A stretch of 64,000 nt of DNA from Paludibacteraceae bacterium (GTDB lineage Bacteria; Bacteroidota; Bacteroidia; Bacteroidales; Paludibacteraceae). The notes beneath the pieces are model-generated. The model was not told the origin of the DNA. It saw only the letters and a list, made by a program, of their open reading frames with translations, and did not search any database. The stretch covers positions 1 through 64,000 of the forward strand of contig JAFXPY010000042.1 in NCBI GenBank assembly GCA_017527495.1, given 5' to 3'. Below, piece by piece: positions 38,282 to 47,183 of the stretch. The position numbers were made by a program, and so were the translations under genes. The first letter of the stretch is position 1. Each line of letters begins with the position of its first letter.

Positions 38282-38336
38282 TACACTTTTTCTGCTAAAA
38301 AATACACATTAATTAGCAGTAAAAAGTGTAATTTTG
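38282..38336 (+). promoter_or_regulatory. kdgK promoter with large inverted-repeat operator
   Basis: An inverted repeat with arms TACACTTTTTCTGCTAA (from 38282) and TTAGCAGTAAAAAGTGTA (to 38330), with a spacer of 14 bases, ends on the -7 element TAATTTTG (38329-38336). A symmetric site overlapping the promoter suggests a dimeric regulator of the hexuronate genes. Confidence 0.65.
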
Positions 38337-38373
38337 TTAAAGAGAATAATTTATTTTTTAAAAACATAAAGTT

Positions 38374-39396
38374 ATGGCAAAAATTGTAACATTAGGCGAG
38401 CTTATGCTCCGTCTTTCCCCCGAGGGAAATTATCGTTTCGTACAATCAGAGAGTTTCAAAATCATCCCTGGCGGTGGTGAAGCGAATGTGGCTATAAGCT
38501 GCGCTAACTATGGTCATGATGCTTATTTTGTAAGCAAACTTCCTAAGCATGAGATTGGTCAGATAGCCCTCAACGCTATGCGTCGTTATGGTGTTCACAC
38601 AGAGTTTATTGCTCGCGGTGGCGACCGTGTTGGTCTCTACTATGCCGAGACTGGTGCCTCAATGCGTCCTTCAAAAGTTATCTACGACCGCGCTCATTCT
38701 GCTATAGCTGAAGCAGATCCTGCTGATTTCGATTTTGATGCTATCATGGAAGGTGCCGACTGGTTCCACTGGTCAGGTATCACACCGGCTATCTCCGACA
38801 AAGCAGCAGAACTCACACGCCTCGCTTGCGAAGCAGCAAAACGCCACGGCGTAACAGTGAGTGTCGACCTCAACTTCCGCAAAAAACTCTGGACTTCAGA
38901 AAAAGCAATATCTATCATGCGCCCATTGATGAAGTATGTTGACGTTTGCATTGGTAATGAGGAAGATGCAGAACTCTGCCTTGGCTTCAAACCGGATGCT
39001 GACGTTGAAGGCGGCAAGACAGACGCTGAAGGCTACAAAGGTATCTTTGAGGCTATGGCTAAAGAATTTGGCTTCAAATATGTTGTCAGCACATTGCGCG
39101 AGTCATTCAGTGCCACATTCAACGGCTGGAAAGCTATGATCTATGACGGCAAAGAATTCTACCAATCAAAACGCTACGAAATCAACCCTATCATAGACCG
39201 TGTAGGCGGTGGCGACAGCTTCTCAGGCGGTTTGATTCACGGCTTGCTCACCTACAAGACACAAGGCGAAGCACTTGAATTCGCTGTTGCAGCATCAGCA
39301 CTGAAACACACAATCCCGGGCGACTTCAACCTCGTATCAAAAGAAGAAGTAGAGTCTCTTGCCGGTGGTAATGCCAACGGACGAGTTCAACGCTAA
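38374..39396 (+). CDS. kdgK: 2-dehydro-3-deoxygluconate kinase (PfkB family)
   Basis: Phosphorylates KDG to KDPG in hexuronate degradation. The 340-aa protein has the PfkB first motif GGGEANVAISCANYGHDA (residues about 33-50) and the second motif DRVGGGDSFSGGLIHGLL with the catalytic Asp near 280. It is followed by KDPG aldolase and an ExuT-like transporter, supporting KDG rather than another sugar. Confidence 0.9.
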   Translation: MAKIVTLGELMLRLSPEGNYRFVQSESFKIIPGGGEANVAISCANYGHDAYFVSKLPKHEIGQIALNAMRRYGVHTEFIARGGDRVGLYYAETGASMRPSKVIYDRAHSAIAEADPADFDFDAIMEGADWFHWSGITPAISDKAAELTRLACEAAKRHGVTVSVDLNFRKKLWTSEKAISIMRPLMKYVDVCIGNEEDAELCLGFKPDADVEGGKTDAEGYKGIFEAMAKEFGFKYVVSTLRESFSATFNGWKAMIYDGKEFYQSKRYEINPIIDRVGGGDSFSGGLIHGLLTYKTQGEALEFAVAASALKHTIPGDFNLVSKEEVESLAGGNANGRVQR

Positions 39397-39666
39397 TCGT
39401 TGTCTTGGTAATAAAAAAACAAGTTTCGCAAGTACTTCAATATGTAAGATTGCAGGAACTAACATCGTTCAAGTTGAATTTATAGGCAAAAAACCGCCAT
39501 AGCGGTTACATATTAATAGAAAAAATTGTCCATCTCTTATCTCTCAACCGCGATAGCGGTTGCATATTAAAATTATTTCTATGTAATCAACTCGATTTTG
39601 AGCAATATGCAACCACTGTGGTTGAAATAAGAGGGCATAATTACAAACATACTAAACATTTTGGTT
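39397..39666. repeat. Hairpin repeats between kdgK and the membrane protein gene
   Basis: Three hairpin repeats: 39489-39520 (ACCGC-CATA-GCGGT, then TACATATTAATAG), 39543-39570 (AACCGC-GATA-GCGGTT, then GCATATTAAAA) and 39605-39626 (minus orientation, AACCAC-AGTGGTT). The region starts with AAGTTTCGCAAGTACTTCAA-like low-complexity text. No gene. Confidence 0.7.
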
Positions 39667-40293
39667 ATGGAAAATAAATTACCCTTCAAAGAAACATTGG
39701 TTGAGGCATGTTCTATGGGCGTAAAGAATGCGCTGTCACTTATTTGCGTCGCAATATTGTACGTACTCACAGTTTGGATTCCTTACCTCAATGTTGGAAC
39801 AACAATAGCAATAAACTCCATTCCTGCCGAGTTGGCCAAAGGTAATATCATCAATCCTCTTTTCATATTTGAAGCAAAATATAGAAAAAACATGGGTGAA
39901 TTTTTCATCATCGTAGGCTTGATGCTTATGGCTGAAATACCGGCATTCTTTATGGGGATAATTCCTGCTTTAGTGTTGGACATTGCTTGGTCGCTTGCTA
40001 TTTTGCTTTTCATTGACAAAGGTCTTACTTCTCTTGATGCTTTGCGTAAGTCAAACGAGCTTACCTACGGCTATAAATGGCGCATATTCTTCCTTTCTTT
40101 GGTTTTGGCTGTTTGTATCGCACTACTACAAGGCATATTCAGTGGAATTTGCAATGCATTTGACTTGCAAACATTGGGCGCCATTCTCAGTGGTATTATA
40201 AGCATTTTGACTGTTCCGTTCGCTCTAAGTCTGGAAGCTATAATCTACAGAGAATTGACATCTGAGTCAATAGAGGCAGAAAACGCAGAGTAA
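39667..40293 (+). CDS. Polytopic membrane protein, unknown
   Basis: A 208-aa protein with about five membrane segments (for example LICVAILYVLTVWIPYLNV, VLDIAWSLAILLFID, and FFLSLVLAVCIALLQGIF) and a Gly/Pro-poor acidic tail. It resembles the general YIP1/DUF975-like membrane proteins but I cannot assign a family. It interrupts the kdg group, which may reflect insertion. ATG at 39667 is preferred over TTG at 39661. Confidence 0.6.
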   Translation: MENKLPFKETLVEACSMGVKNALSLICVAILYVLTVWIPYLNVGTTIAINSIPAELAKGNIINPLFIFEAKYRKNMGEFFIIVGLMLMAEIPAFFMGIIPALVLDIAWSLAILLFIDKGLTSLDALRKSNELTYGYKWRIFFLSLVLAVCIALLQGIFSGICNAFDLQTLGAILSGIISILTVPFALSLEAIIYRELTSESIEAENAE

Positions 40294-40393
40294 GTAAGTA
40301 CTAAGGGACTAAATACTAAGGGCCAAGAAAGCTATGCGGGGAACAGAATTGCAAAATAGACATAAATAGTTTGCCTTTAGGATAATAAAGATG

Positions 40394-40707
40394 GTAGATG
40401 CAATGCCACATACTATTTTGCAATTGCAATCGCCCGTCAAATAGTCCGTTCCGGTACTTCGCCTTCTGCTAATTATAGAGCTGCTTGTATTGCCAAATCT
40501 AAGAAAGACTTTATCAATAAATTAAAAATTGTAGAGGAAGAATTGGATGAGACATTACATTGGCTGACTTTGATAGAAGATTGCGAAATATTGCCTTCCG
40601 AAAGGATGCAAGACATAAAAAAAGAATGCACAGAGTTGCTTAAAATCACTATAAGTTCAATAATATCAACAAGAAAAACTATTAATAAATCCAAGGAGAC
40701 AAAATAG
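40394..40707 (+). pseudogene. Truncated four-helix-bundle (S23-type) protein
   Basis: The frame reads ARQIVRSGTSPSANYRAACI and then SKKDFINKLKIVEEELDETL, matching four-helix-bundle proteins related to 23S rRNA intervening-sequence ORFs. The N-terminal helix (about 30 residues) is missing and no start codon lies in frame after an upstream stop. It therefore appears decayed at its 5' end. Direct-repeat-like text (CTAAGGGACTAAATACTAAG at 40301; CTTTGTCCCTTGGTACTT at 40745) flanks it in inverted orientation. Confidence 0.65.
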
Positions 40708-40769
40708 TACATATTACTTGCTACTTAGCAATTTAATACTTCGTCCTTTGTCCCTTGGTACTTAAAATT

Positions 40770-41435
40770 ATGGCAAAATTTGATAAATTTGAGGTGATGG
40801 CTAAGATTAAAGCCGCACCTATGGTACCGGTTTTCTACCACAAAGACGTAGAAATTTGTAAAAACGTAATCAAAGCCTGCTACGATGGTGGCGTTCGCGC
40901 ATTCGAATTCACCAACCGCGGAGACTTCGCTCACGAAGTTTTTGGCGAACTGAGCAAATGGGTTGCAAAGGAATGCCCCGAACTCGCTCTCGGTATTGGC
41001 TCCGTTGTTGACGCTCCTACTGCAGCTCTCTATCTGCAACTTGGCGCTAACTTCGTTGTTGGACCATTGTTCAACAAAGACATCGCCACAGTCTGCAACC
41101 GCCGCTGCGTAACCTACTGCCCGGGCTGCCTCACACCATCTGAAATAGGAGCAGCACAAGAAGTTGGATGCGACTTCACCAAAGTATTCCCCGGTGATGT
41201 TGTTGGAGCTAACCTCGTCAAAGGTCTTATGGCACCTATGCCATGGAGTAAAATCATGGTAACAGGCGGCGTAGCACCGGAAAAAGACAATCTCGAGAAA
41301 TGGTTCAAAGCAGGCGTTTACTGCGTTGGAATGGGTAGCAAACTATTCCCTAAAGAGGTTATCGCTGCTCAAGACTGGGCATTCATCAGCAACAAATGCC
41401 GCGAGTGTTTCGAGGTAATCAAAAATTGTAAATAG
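40770..41435 (+). CDS. KDPG/KHG aldolase
   Basis: Splits 2-keto-3-deoxy-6-phosphogluconate into pyruvate and glyceraldehyde 3-phosphate. The 221-aa protein has [13 protein letters not shown] (catalytic Glu region), [21 protein letters not shown], and [19 protein letters not shown]. The Schiff-base lysine is probably in DFTKVFPGD. The ATG at 40770 is used; the frame opens upstream at a TTG. It forms the end of the hexuronate pathway begun by kdgK. Confidence 0.92.
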   Translation: MAKFDKFEVMAKIKAAPMVPVFYHKDVEICKNVIKACYDGGVRAFEFTNRGDFAHEVFGELSKWVAKECPELALGIGSVVDAPTAALYLQLGANFVVGPLFNKDIATVCNRRCVTYCPGCLTPSEIGAAQEVGCDFTKVFPGDVVGANLVKGLMAPMPWSKIMVTGGVAPEKDNLEKWFKAGVYCVGMGSKLFPKEVIAAQDWAFISNKCRECFEVIKNCK

Positions 41436-41467
41436 TAAATTTGTAAATACTTAAATTGAAAATTTCC

Positions 41468-42904
41468 ATGGCAACAAATCAAAAAACTATGACTAATTGG
41501 CGTTGGGTGATGTGTGCTATGCTGTTCTTTGCCACGACAGTCAATTATATGGACCGTCAGGTGCTGAGCTTGACATTCAAAGAATTCATCCAACCTGAGT
41601 TCCATTGGACAGATAGTGACTACGGAACAATTACAGGTGTGTTCTCAATTGCCTACGCTATTTTCTGCCTCTTTGCAGGTAAATTTATCGACTGGATGGG
41701 AACCAAAAAAGGCTACCTCATTGCCATCATCGTATGGTCGTTCGGTGCCGTTATGCACGCCGCTTGCGGCTGGGGTACAAGCCTTATCGAAGGTGTGGCT
41801 GACTTCAAAGCCATTGAAGCCGGTAGTGTGGCAGCATTAGGAATTGCCTCTACATCGGTGTGGCTTTTCCTCGCATGCCGCATGGTGTTAGGACTTGGTG
41901 AAGCGGGCAACTTCCCCGCTGCAATCAAGGTTACAGCCGAATACTTCCCGAAAAAAGACCGCGCCTTTGCAACATCTATCTTCAACGCAGGTGCCTCTGT
42001 TGGTGCTCTCGCTGCTCCTGCCACTATTCCATTGCTCGCCAAAGCATGGGGATGGGAAATGGCATTTATCATCATCGGTGCCCTCGGATTTATCTGGGCT
42101 GCCGTTTGGGTATTTGTGTATGACAAACCGGCTGAATCAAAACATGTGAGCGATTCAGAGTTGGCTTATATCAACCAAGACGAAGCTGAAGAAACAGCAA
42201 ATCAACCGGCAAAAGAAGAAAAGCCGATGAGCTATCTCGAAGCATTAAGCCACAAACAAACATGGTCATTCGCTTTCGGTAAATTCATGACCGACGGCGT
42301 ATGGTGGTTCTTCCTCTTCTGGGCACCGGCCTATTTCCAAGACCAATTCAACATAAAGGCTTCTGACCCACTCGGTATTGCACTGATTTTCACACTATAT
42401 GCTATCGTAACCGTCATATCACTGTTTGGTGGTTATCTGCCTAAGATATTTGTAGAGAAAAAAGGCATGGAGCCATACGCCGGCCGTATGCGCGCAATGT
42501 TGATTTTCGCGTTCTTCCCGTTGTTTGCCCTCTGCGCACAACCATTAGGCGGAGTATGGGGACCATGGGCAGTAGCAATAATCATAGGTATCGTTGGAGC
42601 AGCACACCAAAGCTGGTCGGCAAATATATTCTCAACCGTTGGTGATATGTTCCCCAAATCAGCCATCGCTACAATCACCGGTATCGGTGCTATGGCAGGT
42701 GGTGTGGGTTCATTCCTTATCAACAAAGGCTCAGGCGTGTTGTTCGACTATGCAGCTAACCAAGGCGACGCATTCTCATTCATGGGCTTCTCAGGCAAAC
42801 CTGCCGGCTACATGATTGTGTTCTGCATATGCGCTGTTGCTTACCTCATCGGTTGGAGCGTAATGAAAGCCCTCGTTCCAAAATACGAACCGGTCAAGGC
42901 ATAA
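41468..42904 (+). CDS. MFS transporter, hexuronate (ExuT-like)
   Basis: A 478-aa major facilitator protein with twelve membrane segments, close to the anion:cation symporter (hexuronate/glucarate) group: NYMDRQVLSLTFKEF, GLGEAGNFPAAIKVTAEYFP and FNAGASVGALAAPA are typical. Neighbours kdgK and KDPG aldolase support uptake of galacturonate or glucuronate. Ends 25 bases before a perfect terminator. Confidence 0.88.
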   Translation: MATNQKTMTNWRWVMCAMLFFATTVNYMDRQVLSLTFKEFIQPEFHWTDSDYGTITGVFSIAYAIFCLFAGKFIDWMGTKKGYLIAIIVWSFGAVMHAACGWGTSLIEGVADFKAIEAGSVAALGIASTSVWLFLACRMVLGLGEAGNFPAAIKVTAEYFPKKDRAFATSIFNAGASVGALAAPATIPLLAKAWGWEMAFIIIGALGFIWAAVWVFVYDKPAESKHVSDSELAYINQDEAEETANQPAKEEKPMSYLEALSHKQTWSFAFGKFMTDGVWWFFLFWAPAYFQDQFNIKASDPLGIALIFTLYAIVTVISLFGGYLPKIFVEKKGMEPYAGRMRAMLIFAFFPLFALCAQPLGGVWGPWAVAIIIGIVGAAHQSWSANIFSTVGDMFPKSAIATITGIGAMAGGVGSFLINKGSGVLFDYAANQGDAFSFMGFSGKPAGYMIVFCICAVAYLIGWSVMKALVPKYEPVKA

Positions 42905-42928
42905 CCCAATCACATATATAAAACAACA

Positions 42929-42963
42929 TAACAAGGTGTAACACAAAAAGTTACACCTTGTTA
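42929..42963 (+). terminator. Terminator after the hexuronate transporter
   Basis: A perfect 14-bp inverted repeat TAACAAGGTGTAAC / GTTACACCTTGTTA around ACAAAAA. It marks the boundary between the hexuronate group and the CRISPR locus. Confidence 0.85.
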
Positions 42964-43001
42964 TTAAAATCAAGCATAACACCTAATACCATCTCAAAAC
43001 C

Positions 43002-44003
43002 ATGCCATTAACTAAACAGAAAAACATACGATTCTTAATAATCGACCGCTGTCTAAGAAATAAAACAAAACACTACACAATCAAAGACCTCCAAGAAGCG
43101 TGTAATAAAGAACTCTTAGAAAGAGGCGAATTGGGAGTCAAAGAACGCACCATATATTACGATCTAGGCCAAATAAAAGAAATATATAATACTGAAATAG
43201 AATCATACAAAGGTAACGATAATCGCACATGCTATCGCTATGCCGATCCCGACTTTTCAATTCTGAACTCACCAATCAACAAAGAAGAACTCAGCAAACT
43301 CAAAAGCATAGTAGCCACACTGCAACGCTTTCAGGGCATACCGCAATTTGGTTGGACGAACGAGGTTCTTACTCGCATTCAAAACAAACTATATATCTCA
43401 GAAGTAAACGAAAACATTATCGAATTTGAAGGCAATCTGAATATCGAAGCACTCAAACTCCTACCAGAACTTTTCGACTATATAGTCAATCATCAACCTC
43501 TGCAAATCACATACAAACCTTTCATTGAAGACGAAGTATGCTGGATAATACATCCCTATTATCTCAAACAATACAACACACGCTGGTATCTTATTGCCTA
43601 CTCCGAACACCTACAAAAAATAGTCAATCTCGCACTCGACCGCATCAAAGACATTGAAACTTACGACAAAATAGCCTACAAAGAAACCGACATCAACTTC
43701 ACCGAGTATTTCGACGAAGTAATCGGTGTAACCATATACGACAACCAACAACCACAAACCATACAACTCCGTTTCACACCCGAACGCCTGCCATATATTC
43801 TCACAAAACCAATACACGGCTCACAAACCACAATCGACAAAGAAAAAGGAATAATCAAAATCGAAGTCATACCCAATCGCGAACTTGAAGCCCTACTGCT
43901 CTCCTTTGGCAACGATGTAGAAGTATTAGAGCCGTCCTCACTCCGCATGCAAATACAAGAAAAAGCAAAACAGATGTGCGCAATCTACAGTAATTGCAAA
44001 TAG
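43002..44003 (+). CDS. WYL-domain transcriptional regulator
   Basis: A 333-aa protein with an N-terminal helix-turn-helix (residues about 1-75, VKERTIYYDLGQI) and a WYL domain (about 150-235, YNTRWYLIAYSEH) plus a C-terminal WCX-type extension. WYL proteins often regulate CRISPR and other defence genes, sometimes sensing nucleic-acid ligands. It heads the type III locus in the same direction. Its last codons overlap an 18-bp direct repeat (43994-44011) that recurs twice near 57.4-57.6 kb, a candidate operator. Coding strand is A/C-rich, like the adaptation genes. Confidence 0.88.
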   Translation: MPLTKQKNIRFLIIDRCLRNKTKHYTIKDLQEACNKELLERGELGVKERTIYYDLGQIKEIYNTEIESYKGNDNRTCYRYADPDFSILNSPINKEELSKLKSIVATLQRFQGIPQFGWTNEVLTRIQNKLYISEVNENIIEFEGNLNIEALKLLPELFDYIVNHQPLQITYKPFIEDEVCWIIHPYYLKQYNTRWYLIAYSEHLQKIVNLALDRIKDIETYDKIAYKETDINFTEYFDEVIGVTIYDNQQPQTIQLRFTPERLPYILTKPIHGSQTTIDKEKGIIKIEVIPNRELEALLLSFGNDVEVLEPSSLRMQIQEKAKQMCAIYSNCK

Positions 44004-44028
44004 ATTGCAAAACATAATTGTAATTTTG
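43994..44028 (+). promoter_or_regulatory. Candidate WYL box and promoter A (effector operon)
   Basis: TTGCAAATAGATTGCAAA (43994-44011), two TTGCAAA copies 11 bases apart, then TAATTTTG (44021-44028). The first repeat base to the -7 element is 27 bases, the same as in copies B and C at 57399 and 57564. It drives the acidic gene and the cas operon. Confidence 0.7.
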
Positions 44029-44091
44029 CTGAAACAATGTTTAAACACCATTTAAACAGTATTTAATAAGACTTTAAAAAAGGAGGACAAT

Positions 44092-44214
44092 ATGACCGAC
44101 GATTATTTTGATGACGAAGACTACATGCGCGACGCATGGGACGCCATGACAGACGGAATGTACGACGACATGCCCGAAGGCTTTGACGGAGATTTCGATT
44201 GGTTAGACGGCTAA
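44092..44214 (+). CDS. Very acidic small protein (40 aa)
   Basis: ATG at 44092 behind a strong ribosome binding site AGGAGG (44081-44086), stop at 44212. The peptide (MTDDYFDDEDYMRDAWDAMT and on) has 14 Asp and 2 Glu and only one Arg. No known domain. Its transcript begins at promoter A and shares the 5' leader style (GTTTAAAC, TATTTAATAA, CTTTAAAA) with the 57660 operon. Possible roles are a DNA-mimic or an inhibitor/regulator of a CRISPR component; this is inference. Confidence 0.7.
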   Translation: MTDDYFDDEDYMRDAWDAMTDGMYDDMPEGFDGDFDWLDG

Positions 44215-44349
44215 AAACATTTATTCATTTACTCATTTACAATTTGCTCATTTACTCATTAATGATTTACTCATTAATTTAGTCATTTAATTTAGTCATT
44301 TGATTTATTCATTTACCAACAGCGAAGGCTGACCAACACAAAATAAAAC
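44215..44349. repeat. Low-complexity intergenic repeat before cas6
   Basis: Built from TTCATTTACTCATTTACAAT, TTGCTCATTTACTCATTAAT and CCAACAGCGAAGGCTGACCA units, like 5201-5342 and 37263-37440. No gene; no ribosome binding site before cas6. Confidence 0.65.
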
Positions 44350-45030
44350 ATGGAACAACTAACACACATACCGGTACTGAACATAATTTTCAGGAATGAA
44401 ATCAAGCAATACGAAATACCTGCTTTTCGAGGATCTATAATCAGCAAGGTGCCTGCCGAACTGACGCTCTTCCACAATCATATTGACACTGGTTTCCGCT
44501 ACCGCTATCCGCTTATACAATACAAGCGTATTGGCGGCAAAGCCGCAATAGTATGTATAGGAGATGGCACAGATGCAATCGGCAATTTCTTTGCCAATGC
44601 CGATTTCGACCTCAAGATAGGCACTCGTACAGAACATTATGAAGTAGAAAAAGTTGATGCACAACGCGTCATTATCCAGCCATGGCAATCAGAATTCCGC
44701 TACACGCTGCGCAAATGGTTGCCACTCAACCAAGATAATTATGTGCAATATCAAACCATTGAAGGCATAGCGGCAAAAGCAGAGTTTTTGCAAAAAATAC
44801 TTATCGGCAATATCCTCTCAATGTGCACAGGCTTGGGCATACATATCGAAAAAGAAATAACATGTGAGATACTTACCTTTATAGAGGAAAAAACATATAG
44901 ATATAAAGGAGTTAAAATGTCAGGCTTTGATATTGAGTTCAAAACCAACATCTCCCTACCCGACTACATCGGCCTTGGCAAAGGCACCAGCCTCGGCTTC
45001 GGCATGGTGCATAAAATTGATAAAAAATAA
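44350..45030 (+). CDS. cas6: CRISPR pre-crRNA endonuclease Cas6
   Basis: Processes CRISPR transcripts into crRNAs. The 226-aa protein is of the Cas6b-like class found in Bacteroidota: an N-terminal ferredoxin-like part (VLNIIFRNEIKQYEIPAFRG) and a C-terminal glycine-rich loop GLGKGTSLGFGMV. Candidate catalytic His residues are scattered (for example in LFHNHIDTG), not assignable here. It is first in the effector operon, 12 bases before cas10. Confidence 0.85.
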   Translation: MEQLTHIPVLNIIFRNEIKQYEIPAFRGSIISKVPAELTLFHNHIDTGFRYRYPLIQYKRIGGKAAIVCIGDGTDAIGNFFANADFDLKIGTRTEHYEVEKVDAQRVIIQPWQSEFRYTLRKWLPLNQDNYVQYQTIEGIAAKAEFLQKILIGNILSMCTGLGIHIEKEITCEILTFIEEKTYRYKGVKMSGFDIEFKTNISLPDYIGLGKGTSLGFGMVHKIDKK

Positions 45031-45042
45031 AAACCTAAATAT

Positions 45043-46617
45043 ATGGCAAAATTTCTTTATGGAGCAGCCGTGCAGGGCATCCAAAATTTTATTTTCCAGA
45101 CCGACAAACTGCAAGAAATTGTCGGTGCAAGCGAACTTGTAGAACAGATATGTAAAGACAAATTCGCTGAACTTATAGGCAAATCGGTTGACGATTTAGA
45201 AACCGACAAAGATGCTATTCTAAATGCAGCCGGAAATATCAAATATGTATTTGAAAGTCGTGAAAATTGCGAAAAGGTTGTACGAGTTTTCCCAAAGATT
45301 ATTTCCAAATTTGCCCCGGGTATTACTCTTAGTCAAGCAGTTATCGAATTAGGGGATGCTGATATTGAAAAAGAATTTGCACAATTCGTTGACAAACTTG
45401 AAAACGCACTCAAAGCTCAACGCAATAAACCTATGCGTAGTTCTACATTAGGACTATTGGCTATTGAGCGCAGTCGCCAAACAGGGCTGCCTGTAGTAGA
45501 GATTGTTAAAGATGAGCATCGTGATGCCGCAACAAAAGCCAAATTATCCGTAAACGAAAATGCAAGAAATAATCTGTGTATTAAGGCTTTTAGCACTGAA
45601 GTAAGTGGAAGAGAATTCCCTTTTGATATTGAAGACATTACTGACAAAAATAGTTGGATTGCCATTATTCACGCTGATGGCAACGGGCTTGGGCAAATTG
45701 TTCAAAAAGTTGGAACGAATAAAGATTTATTCAAAACATTCTCTAAAGAACTTGACAATGCAACAAAAGCCGCCACACAACATGCATACAAAGATATAAG
45801 CGAGAAAATAAAATATTGCGAACGAAAGCCACTTCGTCCTATTGTATTAGGCGGTGATGACATGACTATTATATGCCGAGCAGATATAGCACTACCTTTC
45901 ACCGAAGCCTTCTTACAACACTTTGAGCAAGAAACGAAAACAAGACTCCGTAAACAAATAGATAAGGCATTCGACAACAATGAACAAGGTGGACTAACCG
46001 CTTGTGCAGGTATTGCTTATATCAAGGCTTCGTTCCCATTCTCGTTTGGCTATGAACTTGCTGAACAACTTTGCAATGCCGCAAAAAAGGATGCTAAATA
46101 TAGCGACGAAATAAAAAGAGGAGAAAGGCTACCACAGTCGTGCGTTATGTTCCATAAAGTGCAAGACTCGTTTGTGGAAGACTATACGCAAATTGCAGAA
46201 CGAGAACTCAAACCGCAACCGAATATCAGTTTCCAATATGGTCCTTATTACCTCAAAGATTCACAAAGAGACGACAAAAATATTAGGATGACTATTGAGA
46301 CTCTAAATTATAAAGTTGGCTTGCTCAATTCAAAAGACAATAAGGAAGGTAATGCCGTTAAATCACACTTGCGCCAATGGATGACTTTGTTGCATGATGA
46401 CCCACAAAAGGCACAGCAACATATAAGTAGGCTATATAGTAATATAAAGGATCCAAAACTCAAAAATTTGGTTAGCGAAATAATCTCAAAAACACAAAGG
46501 ATTGAATCTATTGATAATAAAGATGTAACTTTCTATCCTATTTACGACATCTTAGCCATCCACACTATCAATACCCAAACAACTAAAATTGAAGATAATA
46601 AGGAGGAAAAACTATGA
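45043..46617 (+). CDS. cas10: Type III Cas10 (Cmr2-like), HD domain absent
   Basis: Large subunit of the type III effector, predicted to synthesise cyclic oligoadenylate on target-RNA binding. The 524-aa protein begins directly with palm-like domain 1 (LYGAAVQGIQNFIFQTDKLQ, then EIVGASELVEQI), followed by palm domain 2 with ADGNGLG (Asp212) and the cyclase GGDD at residues 270-273. The C-terminal helical domain is short. No N-terminal HD nuclease is present, so ssDNA cleavage by Cas10 is not expected. It overlaps the next gene by four bases. Confidence 0.92.
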   Translation: MAKFLYGAAVQGIQNFIFQTDKLQEIVGASELVEQICKDKFAELIGKSVDDLETDKDAILNAAGNIKYVFESRENCEKVVRVFPKIISKFAPGITLSQAVIELGDADIEKEFAQFVDKLENALKAQRNKPMRSSTLGLLAIERSRQTGLPVVEIVKDEHRDAATKAKLSVNENARNNLCIKAFSTEVSGREFPFDIEDITDKNSWIAIIHADGNGLGQIVQKVGTNKDLFKTFSKELDNATKAATQHAYKDISEKIKYCERKPLRPIVLGGDDMTIICRADIALPFTEAFLQHFEQETKTRLRKQIDKAFDNNEQGGLTACAGIAYIKASFPFSFGYELAEQLCNAAKKDAKYSDEIKRGERLPQSCVMFHKVQDSFVEDYTQIAERELKPQPNISFQYGPYYLKDSQRDDKNIRMTIETLNYKVGLLNSKDNKEGNAVKSHLRQWMTLLHDDPQKAQQHISRLYSNIKDPKLKNLVSEIISKTQRIESIDNKDVTFYPIYDILAIHTINTQTTKIEDNKEEKL

Positions 46618-47183
46618 ATATAACTTATCAAATACAGTTTCATACCGATTGGCATTGCGGTTCAGGTCTATCTGCTGGTGCCGACCTTGACGCAGTCGTT
46701 GTAAAAGACGAGCACGAACTGCCTTTCGTACCCGGCAAGACAATAAAAGGTCTTGTGCGCGAAGCCGTTGAGGATATTAACCAATTCTCTGAAAAGAAAA
46801 TCGAAGAAGCGGATTTCAATAAAGCATTCGGCTTTTTTGATGGTAAAGAGCAGAAAGAGCGTGGCGAAATGTTTTTCACGAATGCCGAATTGCCTAAATT
46901 CGAACAAGAAGCCATCAAAAAAGGCAAATTGCAAGAATATCTATATCGCGATTTAGCACGCACAGCCTTAGACGATAATGGCATTGCAAAAGAGCATAGC
47001 CTTAGGAAAATAGAAGTTACTGTGCCTTGCAAACTTGAAGGACAAATACTTAATGCTCCCGACGAAATAGTAGAAATCATCGAACAGGCATTGAAGTACA
47101 TCAAGCGCATTGGAGTAAATCGCAATCGTGGTTTAGGTCGTTGCACCATCACCATTACAAAAAAGGAAGGAGGCGAAAAATGA
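46614..47183 (+). CDS. Cas7-like RAMP protein (Csm3-like)
   Basis: Backbone subunit binding crRNA. The 189-aa protein has SGLSAGADLDAVVVKDEHE with Asp24 and Asp26 in the place of the Csm3 catalytic Asp, the RAMP segment LPFVPGKTIKGLVRE, and a C-terminal NRNRGLGRC G-rich loop. A strong AGGAGG lies at 46601-46606. Probably cleaves bound target RNA; which Asp acts is a guess. Confidence 0.87.
   Translation: MNITYQIQFHTDWHCGSGLSAGADLDAVVVKDEHELPFVPGKTIKGLVREAVEDINQFSEKKIEEADFNKAFGFFDGKEQKERGEMFFTNAELPKFEQEAIKKGKLQEYLYRDLARTALDDNGIAKEHSLRKIEVTVPCKLEGQILNAPDEIVEIIEQALKYIKRIGVNRNRGLGRCTITITKKEGGEK

Noticed and set aside
47141..47179. N-terminal extension with a His run on the Csx10-like protein
   Set aside because: It overlaps the end of the previous gene, while a strong AAGGAGG sits at 47167-47173 before the ATG at 47180.
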